The notes beneath the pieces were generated by a model. That model made no database searches and was not told the origin of the DNA. It was given only the letters and a program-made list of their open reading frames with translations. Position numbers and translations under genes: made by a program. DNA of 64,000 nt from Knoxdaviesia capensis (Eukaryota; Ascomycota; Sordariomycetes; Microascales; Gondwanamycetaceae). Positions 11,310 through 20,195 of this stretch are shown here, one piece after another. The number at the start of each line of letters is the position of its first letter. Position 1 is the stretch's first letter. The stretch is taken from the NCBI GenBank assembly GCA_001510575.1, contig LNGK01000002.1:3088144-3152143 (forward strand). Direction: 5' to 3'.

Positions 11310-12327
11310 TCACGTGGACATACGTGCATCTGCAGTTTGGAGATGCATCGGCCGCTTCACCACAGCCAGACCATCTCCACCAGGACTTTGGACAGTACTG
11401 TACGGGCGGTCAAACAGCACGTCCTCAATCAAATGTGCCGCGAAAAACTTCTTCCGTGCACACGCCCGCGCGCGATATGCCTCACCCGCGCCACGTACCC
11501 CGAGCGAAGTCCCCGGTTCCATCGCTCAGAATCGGCGGACTTTCTCCAGCACTTGCTTCTGCCGAAAAGCCCGCCTTGTCCAGTGATAGGCTAGTCCCGG
11601 CCTCGGAGATGCGCGCAGGCCGTTCATCGGCTGGTCGAAGAAGAAGCCGAGCGTTAACAGAGCTGTGCCGTGGAATGCTGCCGCCGCCACCGTGGCGTAT
11701 AAACAGCGCGGTGTGTCCGAGCTCCAGAATCGCGCGTTGGGTGCGTGGGGTGTGAATAGCCATTGTGGCGTTGTGTTGGCTCGCATATCGCGAATCTTGT
11801 ATTGAAGATTTGAGGATAGTGTGTCTGCATCTGATGGAAAGAGTCCGAGCGGTGTTGGCCCAGCTGCCCATATCACACCATCATTGTCACCTTCACAAAG
11901 GAAGCTATCCAGAGCGAAGATGAGCTTCCGCAGATCGGCTGTTGACACCTGAGTGTGAGTTCCAAAAGCCACGTACACCACGCGAGTCTTATTTTCATGA
12001 AACCTTGCGACTTCACCGCCGGCGGCCGGATACGTATCCGGGAGGATCGGACCAGCGGCGGCAATCAGCGGCGGGAGGTCCTTTGGTGTCTCCATCCCCC
12101 CAGCCCGAGTTGACCAGCACGAGGTGGTCGGGCTTGTTGCGAATCGGCAATCCGTACTTTACACCTGCACTCCGGCGCATGACCCGCACAGACTGCAGGT
12201 ACGGACGAATTGCCGGAAGTGCCCGCAGCGGCCGCAAAGCCGCGCGGACCCGAGTCCACAGCGACGCATGCTCACTCGACAGCGCATCGGTCTGGAACCC
12301 CGGCATCCCGGGGATATACGACGCCAC
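11310..12327 (-). pseudogene. UDP-glycosyltransferase (GT1-type) pseudogene
   Basis: Read on the minus strand, pieces of a fungal UDP-glucosyltransferase appear in order but in different frames. The order is MASYIPGMPGF and NKPDHLVLVNSGWG, then METPKDLPPLIAAAGPILPD, VVYVAFGTHTQV and LLTLGFFFDQPMNGLRA, then SLSLDKAGFSAEASAGE with LSDGTGDFA, and finally ARKKFFAAHLIEDVLF. At least three frame changes occur, near 12090, near 11615 and between 11590 and 11480. The N-terminal acceptor-binding half, normally about 200 residues, is missing upstream of 12327. An active copy would transfer a sugar from a UDP-sugar to a small lipophilic acceptor; this one cannot make a full protein. Identity rests on the AFGTHTQV and FFFDQ-NGLR regions. 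Confidence 0.75.
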
Positions 12328-13148
12328 AGCTTTTTAAGGTGGTTTATGGTCTGATATCGATCGCTTCCTCCGCGGGAAAGCTCGCAGAAGATGTAGTGAG
12401 ATATGGATGACGGGAGCTTTCGCCATTTCAACAGATGCAGTTTGTTTGAAGCAGCTTTGAGCATTTCCTTTCCTTCCCCCACCCCCCCCTACCCTCTGAG
12501 AAAATCTCTCTCTAGAACTAGCTAAAAGCAGCCGATCATTCCAATATTATCAAAATATTCATACGTATTTTTAGATTCTATAATACGACAGTCCAGCTCA
12601 CATGGCAGCCCTTCAGGTTTTCTTTCTTTCTTCTCCTTTTTAATTCTCTTAGACGTCTCCCCTCATCCTAAATACTACACGTCAAGAGAGAAGTCGGAGC
12701 CCTTCTTTGCGAGAAGTATGGCCGCCCTATATTCAAAGTCACAGCCGCAACAGACAAGTTCAAAGCAGGCATGGCTGGATTTTATCATGAATATTATTGG
12801 GAAACCGGAACCTTCATCGTCACAAACTCTGCCTTCCTTATCATTGAAATCACAGCCACAGCAGGCACATGTAATACAATCATGGCTGGATTCAGTCACC
12901 CCCGTGGCAGGTGCGTATCCTTCACTGAACCCTTTCCACGTGTATCTCGCCTCTTTGTTTTCCTCCATGTCATTGCTTCTTCTCCCACACACTCTATTTC
13001 AGCCTTTGCTGTTTCGTCTCTCTCCATCACACTCACTCGCTAAGGACAGCCATCCCGCTCTGTCATTCATGTCTTACACTGATGTGTTTCTTTCTGTCTT
13101 TCACTTCACTGCTTATTCATGCATCCACTCTTCGCCCAGCTAACTCGT
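12328..13148. repeat. intergenic with imperfect about 115-bp direct repeat
   Basis: Between the pseudogene and the membrane-protein gene. Two imperfect direct repeats start near 12734 and 12844, sharing TCACAGCC.CA and CATGGCTGGATT blocks. A plus-strand frame starting at 12718 spans both (KSQPQQ repeated, then QAWLDF and QSWLDS). It might be an upstream exon of the next gene, but I found no in-frame junction, so it is not called as coding. The rest is AT-rich. Confidence 0.4.
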
Positions 13149-14191
13149 ATGTTTCACGACTATTTTTCCAAAATCCTTCTGGAGACCCAGAAGCAACATA
13201 TGTAAGTTTTCCCATGTGATGTTGGTAGAAATGAAATTTGAAAGAAAAAAATTAGATTCTTGAAATGTTTTAAGGTCGCAAGTGTCTCTCTATACACACT
13301 CTAATCATCTACTCCATGATAGTATCTTAATAGGCTGGAGTCAGGGTCAACCGGGGCCTATTACTTGGCCCTGGGATCCTCGAACACCACCTCTATGACG
13401 GCCACCACCGCCAACAATCCCCGGTCCCTCACCGCCGACCAGTCCACGCCGCTGACCACAGACTTCACGCCCCCATCTACCACTACTCGCGGTCCCATGC
13501 CCACCATGACGCACAACCCCAGACCCGCCACTGCCGGCCAAGCCGCTCCGGCCGTCTCCACGGCCATGGTCCAGTCCGGCCAACCCGGATCCATGTCAGT
13601 AAGTCTTATGAAAAAGCTTCGTAGAAGAAGCAATGAATTCACCGCATCCAAACATGATAATAGTCTGTCGTGTAGTTATTAATGACGGTTATATATGATT
13701 CCCTAACTTAGCTAGCCCAGGAACATAGCCGAAAGTTACTAGATGTCTTCAGCAGATCCCCCTTTCAACAGCCCGATGTTGACTACATCCGAGCCAATGA
13801 ATCCTTCTGTTGGTTCTGTTTTCTCATCTCCTGGCTGGCTTCTGATGTAGCCTGGGTCATGTCAATTCAATACATGAACGGCATGCCGCTGCCCCCCTTT
13901 GCCCCCAATGGAACCCCCGAGTCGTCTAAGGCAAATCTGTTCATCATCTCCTTGATGGCAGTGTCTGTTTGCCTCGGGTTCTGGTCGGTTTTCTGGGTAA
14001 AACTGGCCCACCCAACCGGCTTTGCTGTTGCGAAGTTGCTGGTGCTCCTGGTCGGGATTTCGACACGGGCGATTGCCGTGCTGCCGGCGGATGCAAGATT
14101 TGGCTGGCTTACCACCTTGATGCTGTGCATAGCATCATTGTCTGGGGTCACCATCCTTGCCCAGGTGATAGCCCTAATCTCTGTAATGTAA
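13149..14191 (+). CDS. probable four-TM membrane protein, unknown function
   Basis: Proposed exons 13149-13201, 13334-13598 and 13721-14191 give 262 residues, with GTAAGT donors and AG acceptors that keep frame twice. Residues 1-20 are MFHDYFSKILLETQKQHM. A Thr/Ser/Pro-rich linker follows (SSNTTSMTATTANNPRSL and on), then a compact C-terminal part beginning EHSRKLLDVFSRSPFQQPDV. Four hydrophobic spans come next, around SFCWFCFLISWLASDVAWV, NLFIISLMAVSVCLGFWSVF, FAVAKLLVLLVGISTRAI and LTTLMLCIASLSGVTILAQV. The topology suggests a small integral membrane protein, and no family is recognised. The 5' end is uncertain; a longer upstream exon is possible. The two consistent junctions are the main support. 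Confidence 0.55.
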
Positions 14192-17100
14192 TCATTGTCA
14201 TTCAGCACATTTGATGATCTTGCTGCAGCGGCGTGGTGTTGGTTCTCTTTCTTGCTCTGGGGGGTTTTATCTTTATTTTTCTCCTTTTAAACTTTTTTTT
14301 TGAGAAGGGGGGGGGTTGTAGCTTTGCTGTTCATCTTTGGAACTAAGGAGCGTGTAGTCATTAGCGCATAGGACAGAACTCGATATAAAATTTTTCTTTC
14401 ATCTTGCACCCTTAAACATAACGAAAGGTTGAACCTGTGCCTTTTTACTTAGATTATGAGCATCTGTTAACTTGCTCTTCTACCTCTAGCAGTGTATGTA
14501 CAACCGTAGATGAAGACCTGGTTTCGGATCGAGCTCGAACAGCCAGACCAGCCCTAACCCTAACAGGAGGGCTTTCTCACAATAGAACTTGCTCCGGTCC
14601 AACAAATGCCAAGATTGAAGACCCCGTGTGGACTACACCATCTAACCTGCCTCGACCAACAGGGCTACTCGACTAGGCGTCTCCACTACGTTTTCAAAGT
14701 TCTCACGTCCAAGTATCTAACCAGAGTCTCACGTCGTCCTGTGCCCCGTTTTAGAGTTGGGGGCCATCAGCGAGGAAATATCCCAATGGCGTCTATTCCC
14801 TCTCCCCTTCCCCAGTTCCAGAGAATCGCGAGAATCCAGAGTTTTATGCAAGGTAATGGTGGCTGATGGCGAACTTTAATGCATTGCATTGCATTGCAGA
14901 CGGCGGTTGATGAGGAGAAGTCGGGAGGACAAAAATAGGCAGGAGTTTTAGCTTCTAGAACCCTGGAGACGTTGAAATAGTGCGACAAGGGGTTCTAGCG
15001 CGCTTCTAGCCACGAGGCTGAATCTACAGCATAGGGATGGTAAATGTGAAGAAGTGAAGCGAAACACAAGAAGAAGAAGCCCCAACATGATTCATTGGGG
15101 GAGGAATGGAATATCTTCAAGACATTGGCTGTCCAACGGGCCCCTGGATCTCTCACATGTGCTGTGCCTGGATGTATGCGAGCACTTACAAGTCTCCTGT
15201 GTGTTGCACAAAACGCTCAACATGGCCGTCAGAACTCCTGAGAGATGGAACTTCTTCAAGTGCTCAAACATGATGACATGCCTCCTGTGTGTACTCGATA
15301 CCCTTCTTGATGCGAATCTGCGAGACGGCCTGCAGAAGAGCCTACCAAAAGGGCTGTCTCGATACGATCGACGTCCATGATTGTGGAGGCGGTGCCAGCC
15401 AGCGCCCAGGAGCAAGCACGATCTGCAGACATGGACAAATACGGCAAGCAGATCATGGTGAGCACATGTACAAATAGGGCAAGCAGATCATCGTGTCGAT
15501 CGTTTTTGAGGCTGTGTGCAATCCAAGCAAAGCAAACATGCCCTTCCGCAAAGAACGCCACGGTAGCACTGGCCCTCCCGGGGAGCATCGCGATTCGCTG
15601 GGCGCCGAGGGCATCATCATCTCCAAGAACTATTTGTCAAAGAGCTGCAGGGCCCCAGACAGTTTCCAGGTGTTTAACCCAGCAAGCAGTGAAACAAGCC
15701 ACCAAGAAACCCAGCCGCAAGACACAGGGTTGTCCGCCCGCCTTCTCCGCCCGCAAAAAAAACAAAAAAAAAATGACAAAAAAAAACCTGCCCGTGGCCA
15801 AATCCAATGAAACCTCAAGGAGGGCCTGAAACTTCTCTGCTCGATGCTGGTCTCTCCGCTTTTTGATTCCAAAGATCGCTTAGTTCTTGCCTGACGGGAA
15901 GCCAAGACTGGAAGCAACTGTAACCGGCTGAGAACCAGGGTCTCTGGGCTCTATTTTTGGGGGCTGTGTTGTCAATTTGGAGGAAAATGAAGGTCTGATT
16001 GACTGAATAGGTGAGGGTAGCGGGAACCCAAACCCATGTAGCTGCAGATTTGACACTGCAGATTGTGGGTTTGTTTGGGCTTGTTCTGGGGTGCCGGAAA
16101 ATCGACACAAGGCTTAAACAAGAAACAAGGAAAAAGGGGACATCATCACAGGCGACTGTTACACATCGACACATGGATGGGGCCCTTGACCCTTTTTTGA
16201 CTTCTCGCCCCTATCCCCCAAAGGCGGATGGGATCTCCGTGATCCTCGAGAGGGGATGCGCCTGGATTGTTTGCAATGATCGCAGGTGTTTGCTGATCGA
16301 CCGAGTGACAGCTGGAATGAAGTGTGACTGGAGGAGATCTCGAGGATATGGAGCGAAGAAGTTCCAGAGACAGGAGTAAAGATGCCCCAGAAGCGAACAC
16401 GAGAGCTGAGCTGCCCGCCATAGTCCCCAACAAGCGACGGCTACAGAAACACCGCAGGCCGCAGGCCGGGCCCCGGGCGGCGCAGAACCACCACGCTTCA
16501 CAGCACGATCTCCGCGACGCAGGGTTGAACGAGAAAAAGAAAGAAAAAAAAAAGGAAAACTTCGCAGGGCATAAGGACATTGGCGCCGATGCACCGACTG
16601 GCTCTCGAGTCCCCGGGCTCGTTTCATGGCAAAACGGGACTTGGCTGTGATTTCGCGAGAGCGGTGGGACGGCCGCCTGCTGATTTTAGCATGGAGTGCT
16701 TCGCCATCCTGGCCTGGATGTGCTGGGCTGGACTTTCCACGCCGTTGCATCAGGTCGTTGGGCCCCGGGCCGGCAATCACCTGAGAAGAGGCAACCGGGT
16801 TTGTTTCCCGGTCAGTTGTGGCGTTTCGGCAATCATGCACCGAGCGCGCGGGACAAACGAGGTTGGTGAGATGGGAGAGCACAAGCCCCGACGCCCACAC
16901 TAGCCAACACTAGCCAAGGAAGAAAAAGAAAATCGAGACAGACAGAGTCTGTGTGTGAGTGTGTGTGACTGACTGTGAGTTCGGAGATGTGCCGTTCTTG
17001 CGAGGAGGCATGAAAGGCGTCGGGGTAAGGCAATCAGAGTTGGCAGGGAAGAGACAACCGACCGACTAACACGGACGTCGGTTAGCCACTTTGACCTCAA

Positions 17101-17248
17101 CTCCCACGATGAGACCCCTACTCCGTACCCAGCCCCTCAATCCAGGCTCACAGAGTCGACTGCTCACCGATTCCACATACGGAGAACGGGCTGAGGGGCT
17201 GCTCAGAGTATGTCTGTCCCGTCTCCAGTCACTCGGCTCCCATCCGGG
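14192..17248. other. intergenic, about 3 kb, no supported gene
   Basis: Contains a double telomere-like motif CCCTAACCCTAAC at 14552-14564. A local tandem duplication lies near 15435-15490, with CGGCAAGCAGATCAT-type units about 35 bp apart. There are A-rich runs at 15758-15786 and 16536-16558. Frames of 100-200 codons occur on both strands but overlap and show no recognisable protein sense. Confidence 0.4.
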
Positions 17249-17254
17249 TATAAA
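17249..17254 (+). promoter_or_regulatory. TATA box of the Egh16-like gene
   Basis: TATAAA in the context GGGTATAAATACACG, followed by a long pyrimidine-rich leader (CTTCTTCTT, TTTTTTCCCC) of about 350 nt before the ATG at 17633. Strong core promoters with long CT-rich leaders are common for abundantly expressed fungal genes. The link is inferred from position and orientation. Confidence 0.55.
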
Positions 17255-17632
17255 TACACGATGCCCTCCCGTCTTCTCTGGTCCGATTCAGAAAGAGAAA
17301 TCTCCATCAACACAGATCACAGCAATCATCAAACAATCTTCAGAGAGTAGAGCATCTCGCACCTTTTCACTTCTTCTTCTTCATTTCTTCTCTAGCCGCC
17401 GGGTCGGATTCACACTGTTTTAACACTTTAACATCTATTTTTTCTGATTTCTCAAAAAGTTTTTTTTCCCCAAAACTTCTTCCTGCTAGCCAGTCGATCT
17501 CGCTTCTTCTCCCTCAATATTTGCCTATTGTCCATTCTTTCTCTTGTCTGCCTTCTCGTGACAATCTAGACCACTCACAGTCTCTTTTCTTCACTTATTT
17601 CATATCCCACTTCTACATACAACATCTTCAAA

Positions 17633-18295
17633 ATGCAGTTCTCTCTCATCTCCGTTGCCTCTGTCCTCTTCCTGGCTTCCCAGGTTGCCGCCCACGGTAC
17701 CATCATCGCCGCTGTCGGCGATGCCGGTGGCTCGGGCATGGCTCTCGGCGTCAACCCTGACACCCCCCGCACTGGCACCCGCCGCGACCCCTTCCAGCAG
17801 GACAGCACCCGCTTCCGGGGTAATGCGGCCGACAGCTTCGGCGAGACTCTCGGCGGCGGTGACAACGCCGCCGCTGCCGGCACCGCCCGCATCCTCGACC
17901 TCACCGACGGCGAGCTGCCGCTGGTCACTGCTGGCGGAGAGCTCCAGATGACCCTGCACCAGGTCAACGCCGACGGTGCCGGCCCGTACACCTGCATGAT
18001 CAACTCCGACGGCACCGGCGCCAGCTGGACCCCGATCCCCGTCACCACCAACGTGCCCGGCCGCCGCGGCAACGACCGCAACGGCCAGACCACGGCCCAC
18101 CCGCTGACTGCCGCCATCCCCGCCGGCCAGACCTGCACCGGAACCGTCGCCGGCCAGAGCGATATCTGCATGGTCCGCTGCGAGAACCCTGCCCGTGCCG
18201 GCCCCTTCGGCGGTGTTGTCCCCGTGCAGCTGGTCGACCCTAACGCGAACGCCACTGTTGCTGCTCGTGACCACGCTCGCCAGTTCCGGGCTTAA
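17633..18295 (+). CDS. secreted Egh16-like / GAS-type surface protein
   Basis: An intronless 220-codon gene. The signal peptide MQFSLISVASVLFLASQVAA is followed directly by HGTIIAAVGDAGGSGMALGV, the signature start of the fungal Egh16/GAS1-GAS2 (MAS) family known from infection-stage and appressorium-expressed proteins of plant pathogens and also present in saprotrophs. Other family marks are GTRRDPFQQDSTRFRG, GELQMTLHQVNADGAGPY and four cysteines (PYTCM, QTCTG, ICMV, RCEN), probably two disulfides. The predicted mature N-terminal residue is His21. The protein is short, with no GPI signal. Biochemical activity is not established by the sequence. It is convergent with the AA9 gene, whose stop lies about 530 bp away. 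Confidence 0.88.
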   Translation: MQFSLISVASVLFLASQVAAHGTIIAAVGDAGGSGMALGVNPDTPRTGTRRDPFQQDSTRFRGNAADSFGETLGGGDNAAAAGTARILDLTDGELPLVTAGGELQMTLHQVNADGAGPYTCMINSDGTGASWTPIPVTTNVPGRRGNDRNGQTTAHPLTAAIPAGQTCTGTVAGQSDICMVRCENPARAGPFGGVVPVQLVDPNANATVAARDHARQFRA

Positions 18296-18828
18296 ACACC
18301 CCTGGCTTGACCGCCGGCATTGAGAAGTACAGGACTCCCTGTCTCGGACATGTCGACAACCCACCCACCCACACACACTCGTTTTGACCAACATTGCATA
18401 CGATATCACATATGAAACCGAAAAAAAACAAGAGGCATTGTACACACACAGTGGGCTTCTCGAGAGCTCACCCAGGGGGAAGAGGAAGCTGTGCGAAGTT
18501 GTTGGATTGGTGATCACCTTTTTTTATGCATTGAAGTCATGTATAACTCGCAAAGGCATTCGTTCCTTATGATACCATTTTCTTTTATATGTTGGGATTT
18601 TTTCTTTTTATCATTTTATCTCCAAAAATAGATGTCTCTCAGGCAGAGCTCTTTCTGATAACCACTGAACATTCCCTGAAAAGCCACCCTGTGAAACCAA
18701 ACTGTTCGTGCCTGTGAAATGCTCTCTCAACCATAGGGGTTACACCCAGCAAGACTGTCTTGCATTGGTAGATGCCTTCATATCCTCGTTTATCTATAAA
18801 TGCTGTTCTCTGCGTCTTCCTTCATCCT
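18296..18828. other. convergent intergenic region
   Basis: Shared 3' flank of the Egh16-like and AA9 genes. It is AT-rich near 18530-18650 with T-runs that could serve 3' end formation for either strand. No gene is seen. Confidence 0.4.
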
Positions 18829-20024
18829 TTACCAGCCTCCCCACTGGCCAAATCCCCACTTCCAGTCTCTCCGGATCATCTTGGATCCAGGGGTGCATTG
18901 GTGGTAGTAGTCGTTGTTTCCATTGCAGAAGTATCCGGGCTGAACGAGAACGCTCATGTTAGCATACAGAGTCTGGAAAATCGTGGATTGTATGGGGGTG
19001 TGACTTACAGCACAGGATGCGCAGCCCTGGAATCCGCTGCCGCCACACTGTTGCCAAGCACCAGTGACACAGCCAGCAGGATCAGCAGCGGGGGCACCGA
19101 CACCAGGGACCGGGGCGGGAGAGGCGGGCGCCGGAGCCGGGAGAGTCTCGAGAATCTTTGCGGGGCCGCTTCCGGGCTTGCATGTGAGAGCGCATCCACC
19201 AGTGCAGCCGCGGCCGGCTTCAACCACAGTGCCGGCGGGAATAACCTTGGGTCCGGGGGGCACGTAGGTGTCGAGCCGGCCGTGGATGTTCGCGGTGACT
19301 CCCTGGTCGGTGGCCTTGTACGCCCCCGGGAACACCACACCCTGCGGGACGGTGCCGGCTCCGCCGGTGATGGTGAGCTGGAAGCACGTCATGTACAGCT
19401 GCGCCGGCATGGCGTGCAGCGCGACGACTTCCGCGCGCAGCAGGTAGTCGCCCGGCGGGATGCTCTTGGGGATCGGCACGTCGACCTTGCCGCAGCACTT
19501 GTTCATGTCCTTGACGCCCCAGAAATCATCGTCGCCCACCCCGCCCGCGGCCTTCCAGCCGTTCTGGTAGATCTTGAAGAAGGGCGCAGACCCGTCGGCG
19601 GTCTGCGCGTTGTCGACTTTGGACAGATACACCATCACGGGGCCGTAGTGGGCGCCGCCGATGGCATCGCTGGCACACGACCGGTCGCCGTTTTGCTGGT
19701 GCATCTCGACGGTGACGACTTGGCCGGCCTTGACGCCGCACTTAGCGCCGGCTGGTCGGGCTCCGCCCACGTTGCATCGGATGTCCGCACTCGCCAGGTT
19801 CGTCACCGGTGTGTTTGACATTGGTAAACGAGCGCACTGGGAGCCGTAGAGAGAGACACACGGAGGAGTTAGTACGCTCTGTATGCGGAACATGTGCTGG
19901 CTGGAGGAGGGAGACTTATCATGTCCTCGCCGTTCACCCATAGCTGCTGGAAAGTGGCATGGCCAGACACCTGCTGAAGGCCAAAGCCCAGCGCCACGGC
20001 TGCTGAGACGATGTTCTGTCTCAT
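18829..20024 (-). CDS. AA9 lytic polysaccharide monooxygenase with C-terminal CBM1
   Basis: Copper enzyme that oxidatively cleaves cellulose or related glucans outside the cell. Proposed exons are 20024-19920, 19845-19009 and 18939-18829, giving 350 residues. A 21-residue signal peptide ends ...QQVSG and exposes His22, which forms the histidine brace with His101 (GGAHYGPVMVYL). Gln184 and Tyr186 (AQLYMTC) match the conserved secondary-sphere pair. A Pro/Ala linker leads to a fungal CBM1 (WQQCGGSGFQGC, then CNGNNDYYHQC) split by the last intron. About 20 unusual residues follow the last CBM1 cysteine (TPGSKMIRRDWKWGFGQWGG). The first intron (19919-19846) has no GT donor: the reading HATFQQLWVNGEDM|GSQCARLP needs ATAAGT...TCTAC ends. 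The other junction is normal. Confidence 0.9.
19846..19919 (-). other. candidate AT-AC intron in the AA9 gene
   Basis: A 74-nt intron begins ATAAGT and ends CTCTCTCTAC, with a perfect TACTAAC branch motif at 19874-19868, about 22 nt before the end. Removing it joins GAC-ATG to GGC-TCC-CAG-TGC in phase 0 and restores the conserved NGEDM-GSQCARLP segment. No GT donor in the neighbourhood gives a family-consistent join. ATAAGT is the 5' end of the known minor subclass of AT-AC introns spliced by the major (U2) machinery, and it differs from the U12 consensus ATATCC. An AT..CAG alternative (ending after GGCTCCCAG) would drop three residues. Confidence 0.65.
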
Positions 20025-20154
20025 GTTGTGACTGTGGTGGTAGTGCTTGTGAGGGACAGCCGTCGATATCTGGCGAAGTGTAAAGGTGAGAAGATTCGAG
20101 AACACTGATGGAAGTTCGATAGACACACATGAAAACCGACCTCTTCTTTGTCTT
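20025..20154 (-). promoter_or_regulatory. AA9 leader
   Basis: 5' leader just upstream of the AA9 ATG, on the minus strand. It is CT-rich and short. The corresponding TATA-like element is listed separately. Confidence 0.35.
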
Positions 20155-20186
20155 TCAATATGAAAACGGGAAGGGCCTCTGAGGAT

Positions 20187-20195
20187 TATATATTA
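20187..20195 (-). promoter_or_regulatory. TATA-like element for AA9
   Basis: TAATATATAA on the minus strand about 165 bp before the AA9 start codon, at a suitable distance for a fungal TATA box given a leader of about 130 nt. Inferred from position only. Confidence 0.4.

Noticed and set aside
12718..13143. First exon of the four-TM gene carrying the QAWLDF/QSWLDS repeats
   Set aside because: The obvious donor (GCAG|GTGCGT) into the next exon gives a phase that breaks the downstream TM frame.
19920..20024. Canonical GT donor inside AA9 exon 1 (CAG|GTGTCT or TGG|GTGAAC)
   Set aside because: The first would remove the essential N-terminal histidine; the second would delete the conserved VNGEDMGSQ segment.
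9747..20024. Secondary-metabolite cluster around the glycosyltransferase relic
   Set aside because: No polyketide synthase, NRPS, terpene cyclase or P450 in the neighbourhood.
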